Made by a program: the position numbers and the translations under genes. Below the pieces are notes generated by a model. That model saw nothing but the letters and a program-made list of their open reading frames with translations. It searched no databases and was not told the DNA's origin. Of a stretch of DNA of 64,000 nucleotides, positions 1 to 11,950 are shown piece after piece (within the stretch, counting starts at the first letter, position 1; each line of letters starts with the position of its first letter). Origin of the DNA: Chenopodium formosanum. Lineage: Eukaryota > Streptophyta > Magnoliopsida > Caryophyllales > Amaranthaceae. Where the stretch lies: contig CM044863.1 in NCBI GenBank assembly GCA_024500155.1, positions 7,371,501 to 7,435,500 on the forward strand, in the 5' to 3' direction.

Positions 1-117
1 ACGCAATTAACAATATTTAGCAATAAGTAAATGATATTTAAAAGTTTTGATTTGATATGATCTGATTTGAATGTTGCTGGTTTGGACTGATCAGATCTGA
101 ATTTATGAAGAACTAAG

Positions 118-211
118 TACTACCTCCGTTACATATTAGTTGCAATTTTGGAATATTTTATCTCTCACAAATAATACTCAAAATTGCAACTAATATGTAA
201 CGAAGGTAGTA
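118..211. mobile_element. Stowaway-like MITE (short hairpin)
   Basis: The two ends are near-perfect inverted copies: TACTACCTCCGTTACATATT at the left is matched by its reverse complement at the right over about 34 bases, with one or two mismatches. The CTACCTCCGT end and flanking TA agree with Stowaway (Tc1/mariner-type) MITEs. It is about 94 bases long and has no coding capacity. A half-copy with the same arm lies near 55226. Confidence 0.75.
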
Positions 212-610
212 TATGAAACAAGTTGAAGAGAACAAGTCTTAATTTATGAAATACGTAGTATATCATATTCGCATAATAACGACTTAATTATTTTGTCTAA
301 TATGCTTTAAATGTATTTTTTTTATGTCAAAGAAATTATTTCGTATTCATTATTGGATTATTAATGTTGAAGGGTAAAGGTTACATCGTTGGCCCTATGA
401 ACTCCCCATCTTATAGAATACAATTGATACACGACCTGCCCGTGATGCTCAAAAGACCAACGAAAATGCAATCTATTTAATTAATTAGAGCATGCATGTT
501 CTTTGTCAGTTTTCTATAATAACAGGTACTAACGTATGGCATATTCATTTATAGTCCAAAATCAATCATGTTCACTTTTTTGGAATAAGCATATTCTTTT
601 TGCAAATGAC
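212..610. other. AT-rich intergenic stretch, nothing recognised
   Basis: No open frame of useful length, RNA gene or repeat boundary is visible here. Confidence 0.5.
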
Positions 611-1111
611 ATTTAGAGCACCATATGATAGTATGATTAAGTTAATTATGCTCATTTATATTTTTATGACGAACTTTTAAAAAAATCGGATGTACAATAA
701 AATATTGTACATCCGTCATAAAGTTACTCTAAAATGAGCAAAACTTACTCCTTAAATGAATAAAAGTTACCCCAATATGCATAAAAGTAACCCAATATAA
801 ATAAAAATTATCTACGCTTTATTAGTAAAGAATCAGATTTTAAATGACTAAAAATCAATTATTAGTGATTGAGTGTAATTAAATTACCTTTATAAAACTT
901 TTCATGTTGTCTATTTATATAAAAATTGTATTATGTTTAAAGTTACCCAAAAAAAGGCAAAAATTACCCTAAAATTAGCTAAAAATTACTATTATACTGC
1001 TTGATGTACACTAATATTAGTGTAAACCGAGTGTGTACAAAAAAATTTCGTATGTCATGATTAGATCTTTGGTAAAGCGTACGACCGTATTATTCATTTA
1101 GTGCACCATAT
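611..1111. repeat. Insertion-like block with degenerate AAAGTTACCC repeats and two hairpins
   Basis: A 16-base direct repeat (ATTTAGAGCACCATAT at 611, ATTTAGTGCACCATAT at 1096, one mismatch) flanks the block. Inside are a hairpin at 687-715 with a 13-base stem (CGGATGTACAATA), a run of degenerate repeats around AAAAGTTACCC (720-980), and an 18-base perfect palindrome at 1007-1024. The flanking repeat looks like a target-site duplication, but the element class is not recognised. Confidence 0.4.
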
Positions 1112-2165
1112 ATAATAATAATAATAATACAAGATACTACATACTCCGTAGTATGATATGGAATTTTTTTAAATTTTTTTTATTTTTTTATTTTTTTTGT
1201 GGACAATAAGAAGATCCGATCCTAAAACAGGCCCAATGAGAAGGAGCTACATAATGCTGATCTGGGCTCAAAAGTTCTCTTTTATTGTATAGCTTTGGGC
1301 CGTATATCGTTCCTATTTAATTGAATATCCATAATCCATTTTTGAAGCTGCATAGCCTGTATTTATTGTCCTCCACTATTTTCTAAATATTAAATATTTT
1401 AAGCTTGTCAACGCACATATTATGTTAATATCTTTCATTATCATGTGGTAAAATTAATAAAATTTTGATGCTTTGAATGTACATACTAAGAGAAATTTGA
1501 CAAGGTCATACACTATTGATTGTATATTTTCATACGTATTGATCATATACATGGTCACATCCTATTCAATTTGTGTTGGATGGAAATTAGATGAATATAA
1601 TTCGAATTTAAAATTGCCCAGCTCTTCTTATCCAGGTTGATTTGAGTCAAGTTGTTATTGAATTAGATCAAGTTGACTTCTTGTAGCTTGCAAGCTCTTT
1701 CGATTTATGATGGCACCAAGCTAGTGTATAGATATAAGTCATATAACTATCAAAGTTATCACTCATCATAAAATCTTTGTTGATTCAATTTTTACATATA
1801 AGTTTAGTTGCTTTTAATAACTTAGAAATTTCAACTTTATTGAGTCACTTGACCAAATACTAATATACTATGCTAGAAATTTACTAACGTAGAATTGCGA
1901 TTAAAACTTAACCTAATATAATCAATCTCGATTAATTGACAAACTCACGAAAGCTCAAATACTTCATAATTCGTAACAATAGCACTATAACTATAAATTG
2001 CACACTATTCTAGTAACGTATACAAATAACTATATTCAAATACTTGTATAATTGTATCTTAGGGATCAAGGCTATGTTTTATTTTACCTTCTTTTAACTT
2101 ATCAGATTTGAAAGAAAAAAAAATTAGCATATTTCATCGATCGTTCTATATGAGGGTTTTTTTGG
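1112..2165. other. AT-rich intergenic stretch, nothing recognised
   Basis: Low-complexity T-rich sequence (about 1160-1200) and otherwise unremarkable AT-rich DNA. No supported gene. Confidence 0.5.
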
Positions 2166-2817
2166 GAAATTTTGCGAATAACTACCATTTAAAACCTTTT
2201 TTTTTTTTTGAAAAAACTATCACAAAAACATAAAATATTTTAGTAGCACTACCTTATCAAGTTTTCCGGGTAGAAACTTCGGCTGTGGGGCCCACCAATT
2301 AGTATTTCCATCCTAAAATTATTTCTCTTCCTTCAATTTGTAACTGCTAATCTTTGTTTCCCTTCTGTTAAAAAAAATAATAAAACCCTAATCTCTTGAT
2401 GGTTGAAGTCAATTAATTGTTGTAAATACATAACAAATAATGAGTAATGAACCCTGGATTAGATAATACTGAACAATTGCCTCAAATCCCCTATTTTCAG
2501 AAACCCCCAATTTCAATTTTTTTTTTTACCATTAACCCTAATTTGAAGAACAATTCAGAAATTGTGTCAATTACAAGGCAAATTAAATATACATTATCAT
2601 CAATTGAGTTCGCCAATCAATTTTGCTTCCTCTCTCGCCCTGAATCGATTGAAATGAAGAGATTAGGGCCCAATAGCCAGAGATTCTAGCCGAAAAACTT
2701 GATAAGGCAGTGCTACTCAAACTTTTTATGTTTTTGTGGTAGTTTTTTTTAAAAAAAATTTAAATTTTAGTTGTTCTCAAAACTCGTCATTTATACGGTA
2801 ATTCTTCGCAAAATTTC
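2166..2817. mobile_element. Non-autonomous Mutator-like element (long TIR)
   Basis: The left end (GAAATTTTGCGAATAACTAC) and the reverse complement of the right end (GAAATTTTGCGAAGAATTAC) match. Similarity continues inward for over 100 bases, through motifs such as CTTATCAAGTTTT on the left and AAAACTTGATAAG on the right. The nine bases outside each end are TTTTTTTGG and TTTTTTTCG, consistent with the 9-bp duplication of Mutator-like elements, although a T-run is weak evidence. A short open frame inside (2447-2689) has no recognisable product. Confidence 0.65.
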
Positions 2818-3220
2818 TTTTTTTCGTTCAATAGTTTAACATTCATAATGAAATTTTTTTTAAAAAAAAATTACACATTGATAAAATAAACATCATTATT
2901 CATATAAATTAACATACATACAAAGTTAATATTTAGTCAAATTAGACAATCAAATCTTCCTCCGTTTTTTTTATGGTTGCAACAGTTTGACTTTACACTA
3001 TTTATGTGTTTCACTTTGACTAGCCTTAACGATTTATACATAAGTAAAAATATAGTCATATGGGATCTTGTTAGATTCGTATCGATTAATACAATTTTAA
3101 TATCAAATATTTTTAATTTTTACATATTGGTAATTAAAGATACTAGTATAAACGATTGAAAACATGCATTGCAAGCGTGAAAACAAAAGTGTTGTAATTA
3201 AAAAAAAGTATAAAAAAAAA

Positions 3221-3540
3221 CTCCCTCGGTTCTTTTATTGAAGACTTGTATTCCATTTTTGACAAATCAAAATTAAAGACCTATTTCTATTTTAAGCTTG
3301 TATTATTTGAGAATATTCTCCACTTTTTGATGAGTTGTCATCACCTTTTTGTATTAATAATGACTTTTTACATCAAAAATTCCAACACATTTTTCTCTCT
3401 TTCTTTTTAATTAGTCCAACCACTTTTTTTTTTTCTCTATATCTCTCTCTAACCTCACATGCACGTTTGTAGTTCTATCAATTTTCTTAATTTTCGTGAA
3501 AAAACCCAAGTAGGTCTTTAATAAAGAGACGGAGGGAGTA
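3221..3540. mobile_element. Stowaway-type MITE, copy 1 of an adjacent pair
   Basis: It begins CTCCCTCGGTTCTTTTATTG and ends with the inverted counterpart (AATAAAGAGACGGAGGGAG) followed by TA. These are classic Stowaway termini. The interior is AT-rich without coding potential. Confidence 0.75.
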
Positions 3541-3552
3541 CTCCATACGATA

Positions 3553-3860
3553 TACTTTCTCCATTTTTAAATACGTGCTCCACTTACCTTTTTCGGTCGT
3601 TTTTAAATACTTGCTCTATTTCCTTATTTAAAAAGCTTTTACAATATTTAATTCATTTTTCTCACCTAATGGACCCAACATAAATCATATTTTATTAATT
3701 TCATATTCTCTCTCATCTAATTCTCTCCACTATTTTTTATTTTTACAATTTTTTATTCTTCCACCTACACCACTACCTCCCTATTTTATTACTTTCTCCA
3801 ATTTCTCCTAAAACTCCGTACAAGAAGAAATGGAGCAAGTATTTAAAAACGGATAGAGTA
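3553..3860. mobile_element. Stowaway-type MITE, copy 2 of an adjacent pair
   Basis: TACTTTCTCCATTTTTAAAT at the left is inverted at the right end (ATTTAAAAACGGATAGAGTA). It lies only 12 bases from the preceding MITE, so two different insertions sit almost end to end. Confidence 0.7.
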
Positions 3861-4463
3861 CTAAACATGTGCCTTAAAAATTAAGAAAATTGAAATATCT
3901 AAGCATTGTTGATAGTACACAAAAAACATTCTACACAATAGAGTGGGACCCAAACACGGATGTGGATAAAGATGAGCACACTATTTCCCCATTTAAAGAA
4001 AGTTCAACTACATAATGAAGAAAAAAAAATCTAGACTTCAAGCATTAGTTTTAACTTTTGGATGACTTAGTCTACCAACATAGTATCAGAGCCAGCGTGA
4101 CACAAAAATCATGGGTTTGAATCTCATTCACTCTTCATTTTAAGGTAGAATATTAAACGCAGGGTATGAGGTGGCTCATGTTGCATCCACACTTCAAGCT
4201 TAATAGGCTCTCATGTGATGGATATGATAAAGTATATAAATTGATCATGCATTTCAACCATCAGCTTAAAATTTGGGTTGAGTTGGTCCACCAACGAAAT
4301 TCACTTCATTTTTTATTAATTACAACATTTGATCGTCACAAAGTTTTTTGTGATTGATTTGAATTTTCTAATATATTACAGAGTATATAAGTGGAATTTG
4401 TTGGAGGCTTTAAAAAAAATTGACAGTATATAAATATATAGTTCATATAAACATAAGGAATGT
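3861..4463. other. Intergenic stretch, no supported gene
   Basis: The 63-codon open frame at 4166-4357 has no recognisable domain or promoter context and is not called. The text around 4060-4150 (stretches such as AGTATCAGAGCCAGCGTGAC) resembles decayed retrotransposon leader sequence, but boundaries cannot be set. Confidence 0.35.
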
Positions 4464-4615
4464 TGGGGCATGTTCTATAGCTTATTTTCAATTCAGTTCA
4501 GTTCAGTTTCTAATTTCCTTCTCTCATAAAATATTATTCAGTTCAGTTCAGCTTTAATCAGTTCAATTCAATACAATTCAGCTCAATTTATTATTATATC
4601 AGAACAGGCCCTAAG
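4464..4615. mobile_element. Short MITE of the TTCAGTTCAG family
   Basis: It starts GGGGCATGTTCTATAGCTTA and ends AACAGGCCCTAAG, an imperfect inverted pair, with an interior of tandem CAGTTCAGTT/CAATTCAATT motifs. It appears related to the larger elements at 5761, 11461 and 35475, which share GGCCCTGTTC-like ends and TTCAG-rich interiors. Confidence 0.55.
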
Positions 4616-5760
4616 ATGATAAAATGGGGTATGAGTGAGGACCATGAAACAAAAGTTATACATAAGTACTTCGGAGTGTATCTTTATCGCATAGCTGCTA
4701 TGTATTTACAAAGCATATAAGAGGGCAAAAATGTAAATTTGACAAGCTTTGGAAAAAAGTTTACTTTACAGTGGTGTATTATAATGTACCATTATGCATG
4801 TATAACGTACCATTAAAGCATAAGTTGTCTTAATAGTACTTTATGTGTACTATTATGCATGAAGTGGTATTTTTTACCATCCTATAGGTTGAATGTTTTC
4901 CCCAAAATACTTAGCACCTGCCACCTATTATGTATGTAGTGGTACATTTTTTCATCCTATATGTTTGCTAACAAATAACAGCTATGCGTTAAGGGTTAAC
5001 TAGTACTCTGAACTCCCTAATAAATTACAAGTAAAGTATATCCATTTTCAAAAGAGTTGCAATTAAAATAAAAAATCATTTCTCTCACCTACTAGAACGA
5101 ACATAAATTTGTTGAAAATATTGGTGGAAAAAAAAAAAGAAGGGGGTTAAAATTGGTCAAAATTGCACGTCATTAACCTATAATACTAATGTTTAATTAA
5201 CAGAATGCTTACGGTTGATAATTTGTTGAAAATATTGGTGTACCACTAATAATTAAAACTTAAATAAGTATATCATTGATAAAAGCCCAAACATAGAGTG
5301 TACCAATGATAATTTCCCAAATAAAATTATACTCCGTAGTCAGAGTGAATAATTTTATTTTTCTTTAAAGATATTAAAAATGAAGCACGCCTTAAGGGCA
5401 CTTGTCCACGTGGTGTGCAGTCCCCACCTTGGACATCGCCTTCCGATTAATGCGACGAATGGATAAGTTTGCTTTCTATCTTCTCTCGAACCTCCATTAC
5501 TATATACGTGTACTCCATTTTATTTTATTTGTCTACCTACAATGTATTATTTGCTCCGTACATAACTACATACGGACTACGTATACAGTCCTCTCTCAAG
5601 CATTAAGTCATCAACGTACCAAGCTAAGCTCGGTTCCAACCTTGAGGTTGGGAGTTCAATCCCCACTAGAGGCACTTTGAGGGTGGGGATCTCTTACTCT
5701 TTCCGCGCTCACTCTTAAAGTATCTGACCCGCAAATAACGTATAAAAAAAAAGTGAGGAT
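4616..5760. other. Intergenic stretch with a 21-bp direct repeat
   Basis: AATTTGTTGAAAATATTGGT(G) occurs at 5106-5126 and again at 5220-5240, enclosing 93 bases that start with an A-run. This may be an insertion footprint, but the A-run lies at the wrong end for a plain retroposed insertion. The open frame at 5402-5680 has no recognisable product. Confidence 0.4.
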
Positions 5761-6063
5761 TTAGGCCTTGTTCTGTTCACCTTATTTTCACTTTCTACTC
5801 TTAGGCCCTGTTCTGTTCACCTTATTTTCACTTATTTTAGAGTTAATAAGTTTTGATAAGATAAGTTCAGAAAAAAATAAGTTAAGATAAGTTGTGATAA
5901 GGGTTAATCAGGGCTATCCAAGTTTAATTTATAACTAAAATAAGTTCTAATAAGGATAATAAGTTCAGATAAGTTTAGATAAGATCAGATAAGTTCAAGT
6001 AAGTTAAGATAAAATCAATAAATTCAGATAGGTAAAAATCAGGTGAATAGAACACAACCTTAG
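5761..6063. mobile_element. MITE of the GGCCCTGTTC...CACCTTATTTT family
   Basis: The left end TTAGGCCTTGTTCTGTTCAC and the right end GGTGAATAGAACACAACCTTA are imperfect inverted repeats. The first 30 bases are duplicated in tandem (5761 and 5801). The interior consists of degenerate AAGTTCAGATAAG repeats. It is non-coding. Confidence 0.6.
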
Positions 6064-6204
6064 TCAATAACTGTAATTAGATTGACAGATTTATAAGAAG
6101 TGTTAGAATTAGTTTTAAACTTCTTCAAAAAAGAATTAGTTTTAAACATGTTATATTTATTTAATTTTCACTTAAGTAAATTTATTAAAAGTTATGTTAG
6201 TTGT

Positions 6205-6228
6205 CCGTTCCAAAAAAAAAAAAAAAAT
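6205..6228 (+). mobile_element. Tail-only retroposed micro-insertion (a)
   Basis: GTTATGTTAGTTGT is present perfectly on both sides (6191-6204 and 6229-6242), enclosing 24 bases made of CCGTTCC plus an A-run. A 14-bp duplication around seven bases and a poly(A) tail is what extreme 5' truncation during target-primed reverse transcription would leave. Confidence 0.75.
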
Positions 6229-6242
6229 GTTATGTTAGTTGT

Positions 6243-6802
6243 AATTTGTAAATGATATTTACCATAACTTATTTTTTCTGATTTTATTTTATTTAAAATT
6301 AAAAGTACTAAAATTTGTGACAAATCAATAAGATGAACAAAACAGAGTTTAATATGATCACTAATCTTATCAAAGATACTAAAAAAATATTTGATCATGC
6401 TACAGTTATACATACTAAAACACAACATGAAATCAAAAACACGAGAATATTCTTTCAACTTGATTTTTTTTTTAAAAGTATTCCGTATTATATATTTATA
6501 TTCATATATACTTCAGATGAGTTGGTCAAAATCCATTCTTGATAAGAATAACTTGTCAAAATCCATTCTTTTTTCTTCAAAAGATACATACTCTACATTT
6601 GGAATACCCCAATTAATTCTTATCTTGGCATATGAATATATGATCTTTTCATTCCATTAGCTTTTGTTTTTTTCTAAGTTCTTTCTAACCTAGATCAAGA
6701 CATCTCATAGATAGGTCAACATTCCTACACAAAACTCTGGGAAAGGGAAAGTTAGGGAAAGAAATAGAGAATCTCCATTCGTAAGAATCATATGTACTCA
6801 AC
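6243..6802. other. AT-rich intergenic stretch, no supported gene
   Basis: Two overlapping short open frames around 6333-6660 are AT-driven and have no recognisable product. Confidence 0.4.
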
Positions 6803-7590
6803 CAGGGGCGTAGCTAGGATTTTTGAACGGGGGCAACAGTTGAATCAATATATAAATATATGGCTTATTATTATAATAATTTTTTTTTTTCTGAATCGCA
6901 GTTTATGAGTTTTCATATTAAAAATATATCAATAAATAGATTACATGTTAAAATTATTGGCAATTTATTTTCTTATGTATAAAACCGGTGTAAATTCACT
7001 TGTTGACTATCAACCACTCACTTTAAAAATTAAGAGCTTCTTATTTCATAATTATACCAATCAATTATCCAAAAAAAAAAAAAAAGTGATCTACAGACAA
7101 ATTATTACTGAACAATTAGACAAAATTATCCGATTGAATACAAGTAGAAGATTGAAGAATTGAAAAGATAATTCACTCATGGAAGAGTTGAAGAAGTTTA
7201 GTATAGAATTTTGGCAAAAAAAAAAAAGAGAGGAAAAAAATAAACAAATAATTAGACAAAATTATCCGATTGAATACAAGTAGAAGATTAAAGAATAGAA
7301 AAGATAATTCACTTAAGAGTTGAAGCAGTTTAGTATAGAGTTTGGAAAAAAAAAAAAAAAAAAAAGGATAAAAAAAATGTAAAAAATAATAATAATAGAC
7401 ACTAAGTAGTAAGTAAGCTTGAACCTTGGAACCTGGAGGAGATATTGTAAGCCCACTTACCACTAGGCCACCAAAATTTCAAATACAAATTATTAACATA
7501 TATACTAAAAAACTACAAATATAGTTAAGAGCCGAAGGTTTGGGCTACAGGGGTCGGGCCTCTGCCAGCCTCCCTGTAGCTCCGCCCCTG
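6803..7590. mobile_element. hAT-like non-autonomous element (CAGGGGCG ends)
   Basis: It begins CAGGGGCGTAGCTAGGATTT and ends AGCTCCGCCCCTG, the familiar CAGGGGCGGAGCTA inverted ends of plant hAT-type elements. Inside, a segment of roughly 110 bases beginning ACAAATTATT/ACAAATAATT and containing GACAAAATTATCCGATTGAA is tandemly duplicated (about 7096-7216 and 7241-7348). The 8-bp target duplication cannot be confirmed, because the flanks TACTCAAC and TATGTAAT differ. Confidence 0.65.
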
Positions 7591-7776
7591 TATGTAATTC
7601 GTAGTTGATATTGAATAGATGAAGCTATGACTTTAAGATCATAACCAACTACACTACTCCATAAGACTTGCTGCAACTATATTTCGGATGAAAGAAACAG
7701 TTGTTGCAAGTATTCACAGACGAGATAATGGTATTTTATTTATTTTTCTTGTTAAGTATATGTAAAACTATGGGAC

Positions 7777-7806
7777 CTTTTTTTTTTTTTTTTTTTTGAA
7801 AGTAAT
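7777..7806 (-). mobile_element. Tail-only retroposed micro-insertion (b)
   Basis: AAAACTATGGGAC flanks both sides (7764-7776 and 7807-7819). The 30 bases between are a T-run plus GAAAGTAAT, that is, a poly(A) tail with under ten bases of sequence read on the minus strand. Confidence 0.75.
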
Positions 7807-7819
7807 AAAACTATGGGAC

Positions 7820-9584
7820 TTAGGGACTAGATTAATTACATATTTTTTTTCGCTTAAAATGAAGTAAATATAAACACCTTATAAGTGGATAATTTTTTAT
7901 ATTAGTTGATCATTAACCTATTATATGCACCCAGGTATACCATACACTCGAGGCCACTTGCTCATTCAACCAATAAATGAGTGAAAATATTATTTACTCA
8001 TTTATTAATTAAATGAGTAAATGACCAAATGACTCCGAATGTATATAATAAATTCTAATATCTCCCACCCACCTAAAAAAAGCATACAAATAATTTTATG
8101 GAGTTGCCAATTCAATTTGCTAACCTTTTTTTTTTTTTTTTTAATAAGTAACTTTTTTCTTTTTTTTTTAAAAAAAAAAAAAAGGAATTAGGAAAAAGGC
8201 CAAAATTATTATGAGGAAGAAACCAAGAGGTTTATCCAATAAAATGAATAGTAATATGGCCTTTAGGCCAAAGGAAAGACGTGTGGCCCATTTACAGCAC
8301 GTGACTTGACACGTGTCAAGATATTGGACATCCGGCGGCATTTGGAGAATCCTTCTTGGGCCATCTTTGATGTTGGGGGGTTTTGACAACTAAGTGGTGG
8401 GACCCACGTATGAAGGTTTTTAATTTTGGTTATGATTTTCTGAGTTGGCATCATTTGATTGGCTTGAGGAGGTTGAATGAAATAGGAAAATTATCGTACT
8501 CGTAGTATTTGTGGTTTTGGAGAGAGAGAGTGTAGAAAAATGGTGTTTTCTTTCAATTAAGCTTCAAGTTTTGTGGTGCATAGTTTTGGATTCATTTGCT
8601 TGAATCTATACTTGCTCCTTATATTTAAGCATAAAGTATTTATAAAACACACTTTTTCACGAAATATAAAAAAAGTGGAGCTCATATGATTTAAACACAT
8701 AAAATGGAGCTGAGAAAATAGTAGAGTTATAATTACGTGGACCATGAACTTAAATAATGGTAAAAGTATAGCCTTAACTAAAAAAACTTTTGAATTATAG
8801 TATATTGTAAATATTGTGACTTTTTCATTTTAATATTGCAACAACCAACAAGGATTGCATCATAAAGCACATTTTATATGTTATATATCTATAATTTTAT
8901 AGGAGTAAAAATTATATTTCGTATAAAGTTGATATTGTGAAAATATTTTATGAGACGAATCTAATAAGAACCCACATCATTATACTTTGCTTAATGTCGT
9001 ATAAATCATATTATATGGTCAAACAAGAGTGATGATTAGTGCAAAAATCCAATTATTGCAATAATATTGAAACGAATGAAGTATAAGGTAACATGAAACT
9101 ATGAAAGACTCTACGAGTATTGAATTAGCATCTCTTACACTACGTAAGTTAAGTCAGTCTAGACCCGCGAGTGAAAGGTAAAGAAATTGCTCTACTTCTA
9201 AACAATGTAGTTGGTGGATTTGAGCTTGTGACTTTAAAATTAAAAGGTGAGTTTCCCACCAAGTTCACCAAATGTACTATAAATACTATGTATATCCATA
9301 ACATACTGTACAAATCATGCTAGTTTGTACACTTGTTTGTATAAGTGGTGGGATAAAACGGTTATGGTCTTATAGAAATATACACTAGTAACACAACTAT
9401 GTCTTTGAATACTGGATTCCCTAATTTATGGGAGATTAAAAAACATACGACTCCGTCGTACACATTTTACAATTCTTTTTAATTGGCTGTCAAAAAAAAA
9501 AAAAAAACAATATATATCAATATGTTTTGTATTCTACTATTCTTGTATAGAGCCTATAACTTTTAATAAAGAAATCATTCGTTG
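7820..9584. other. Intergenic stretch; G-box pair at about 8297-8320
   Basis: No gene is supported. Two ACGT-core motifs lie close together: GCACGTGAC, then the palindrome GACACGTGTC. They resemble G-box/ABRE sites, but no coding region follows within 2 kb, so a promoter cannot be claimed. Long T- and A-runs lie at 8127-8185. Confidence 0.35.
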
Positions 9585-9600
9585 ATATAAGATTATCAAT

Positions 9601-9672
9601 GTTTCAAAAGAAAATAAAAAAATATAAGATTATCAATAATTAATATCTTGTTTCAAAAAAAAAAAAAAAAAA
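9601..9672 (+). mobile_element. Two nested tail-only micro-insertions (c, d)
   Basis: Insertion (c) is GTTTCAAAAGAAAATAAAAA plus A (9601-9621), flanked by a perfect 16-base duplication ATATAAGATTATCAAT (9585 and 9622). Its right duplication runs into ATCAATAATTAATATCT, which is repeated with two mismatches after a second insertion (d) of TGTTTC plus about 19 A (to about 9672). Both carry the same GTTTCAAAA signature. Confidence 0.7.
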
Positions 9673-10265
9673 ATCAATTATTATTATCTACATCATCCTA
9701 ACTTGTCTACGTTTCGTATGATTTTGATTATTCATATACTTTACGAAAAAACAAAACTTTAAAAAGTCATAACTCAAAAGTCAACAAAATAGCATGTTCA
9801 AAAACATTTTCCTCGAATAAAGAAAAGAAAAAAAAAAAAGAATTATATTAGTACTTAGATTTACTGTACTAGTAACTACGAGTAGCTAGTAAGCTCTAGA
9901 CGTTAACAATAGAATAAAACACTGAATTAGTGTGATTAAATTAATCAATACGTATAACGTAATACTCCGTACATAATAATTACTTATTATAAATTTAATC
10001 ATTTATAATCTATGCTTTTTTTATATATTACTCCGTAGTTAGTTGTTTAGACCTTCATCAAGGTTGGTACATGCATGCTTCTTGATGTGATCTTGTGGTC
10101 CAAAATTAAATTAAACCTACAACTGTAATACTAATGGATCGAGTAATGAAGTATATAGGTAATAGTATACTACGTATATATAATACAGTTTTTATCCGTT
10201 AAACATTGTTTATTACAACTTGGTTGGTTAGTTGTTGCCAACAATCACCTATCTATCCCACTCAA
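9673..10265. other. AT-rich intergenic stretch
   Basis: Nothing coding is recognised. Two ACTCCGTA octamers occur at about 9964 and 10030. Confidence 0.5.
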
Positions 10266-10274
10266 TATAATTAT

Positions 10275-11291
10275 GGAAAAATTGGCCGCAACAACACCAA
10301 CTATGATAAAGGTGCGTGTAGCAGCACAACCTTTTAAGGGTGCGGTTTACAGCACAAACTATGTAATTGGGTGCACATATTAGCATAAATGACACTAATG
10401 AACTAAGGTTGCATGGAAAAAAGTAGAATCTTTATTATTTTATATAATTGTTTAAACATTATTTAAACATATATGATTTTCCATCATGCGTAACTAAATT
10501 AGCCTTACCTTTTATTTTATTTTTTTCATTTAAGCATTTCTTGACCTCCACCATTATATTAAGCGGATTCCTTAAAAAAAAAAATTGTGCTATTATTTTC
10601 CTTTGTTCGCTTCTCCAATTACTATTTCTAATATCGATCTCACATGATTGACTTAGTTTCCTATCCCTTTCCACCTAGTTAAATACTAAATTGATAAACA
10701 AAATAAAAAATAAAATCATTTAAATACCTTTATTCTACAAGATTTCAGGATACATAGGTAACTTTCTAAATACTAATATCAAAACCCACAAAGTGATTTC
10801 AAATACTTAATTCAAAAAATAATTTTAGAGTTGGATTTTAGGATATGTCAAATTGATTTTTTTGTTTTTGATGTACAACACTTAAATTGTGGAGGTTAAG
10901 AGAGAATTAATTTAAAGGGAAAAAATTAATTATAATGGAAGAGGAAACTAAGTCAATCATCACATGAGATGTAAAAAAAGTAATTGAAGAAACAAACGAT
11001 AGAAAATAATGGCGAAAACTTTTTGAAATAATTCAATTTAATGGTTATTTAATTACATGTGATGGAAAATGGAAAATTAAGTAGAATGAAATTAATCAAA
11101 AATATTTTTAAACAAAAAGGCATTAAAAATATTTAAGATTTCACTTTTAGAAGAAATCTACATTTTGCCAATGTCATTTATGTTGTTATGTGCACCCAAG
11201 TGCATAGTTTGTGATGTTAAGTGCACCCTTGAAAGGTTGTGCTGCTACACGCACCTTTGTCATAGTTGGTGTTGTTGCGGCCAATTTTTCC
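10275..11291. mobile_element. Non-autonomous Mutator-like element with 9-bp target duplication
   Basis: The left end GGAAAAATTGGCCGCAACAA is exactly inverted at the right end. The arms stay complementary for about 130 bases, for example GGTGCGTGTAGCAGCACAAC against GTTGTGCTGCTACACGCACC. The nine bases outside each end are identical (TATAATTAT at 10266-10274 and 11292-11300), diagnostic of Mutator-like transposition. The interior is AT-rich without a transposase, so the element needs an enzyme from elsewhere. The small open frames inside (10448-10674) are shadows. Confidence 0.9.
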
Positions 11292-11460
11292 TATAATTAT
11301 TACTTAGTACAACTAATGCTGAAGTACTTAAGAGTTAATTATTTCAACATAAACCTTTATATAGATAACATATTATGCAAATACTATACTCTTTTTAGGA
11401 TACGTTTGGCCTACAAAATCTTTATTAAATTACTTTCAAAATCAAAAGCTAAAATTATTC

Positions 11461-11950
11461 TTAAGCCCTGTTCACTTCACCTTATTTTTGCTGAATTGAA
11501 ATTATTTTTACTGAAACAAAATTATATTTGCTGAAATTAAATTACTTTCACTGAACTTAAATTAATTTTACTGAATTGAAATTATTTTTGTTGAATTGAA
11601 ATTATTTTTACTGATTTTCTATTATAATTCTTCTTCAAGAAAACTAAATTTTACTGAACTGAACTTATTTTTACTGAACTGAAATTATAGTGTCTACTAA
11701 GACTGAAATTATAGTAAAAATAAATTCAGTTCAGTAAAAATAATTAAGTTCAGTAAAAATAACTTCAGTTCAGTAAAATTCAGTTTTCTTACAGAAGAAT
11801 TAAAATAATTTCAGTTCAGCAAAAATAATTTCAGTTCAGTAAAATTAATTTAAATTCAGTAACAATAATTTAAGTTCAGCAAATATAACTTTGTTTTAGT
11901 AAAAATAATTTCAATTCAGCAAAAATAAGGTGAAACGAACGGGGCCTAAG
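11461..11950. mobile_element. Large fold-back MITE (TTCAGTAAAAAT family)
   Basis: The left half repeats ACTGAA(C/T)TGAAATTATTTTT and the right half repeats its complement AAAAATAATTTCAGTTCAG. The whole 490 bases can therefore fold into one long imperfect hairpin centred near 11690. The ends are AAGCCCTGTTCACTTCACC and GGTGAAACGAACGGGGCCTAA. It is non-coding. Confidence 0.75.

Noticed and set aside
2447..2689. 80-codon frame inside the Mutator-like element as a captured gene
   Set aside because: No recognisable similarity, low complexity, and no splice or promoter signal.
8297..8320. G-box pair as the promoter of a gene
   Set aside because: No coding region follows on either strand within a plausible distance.
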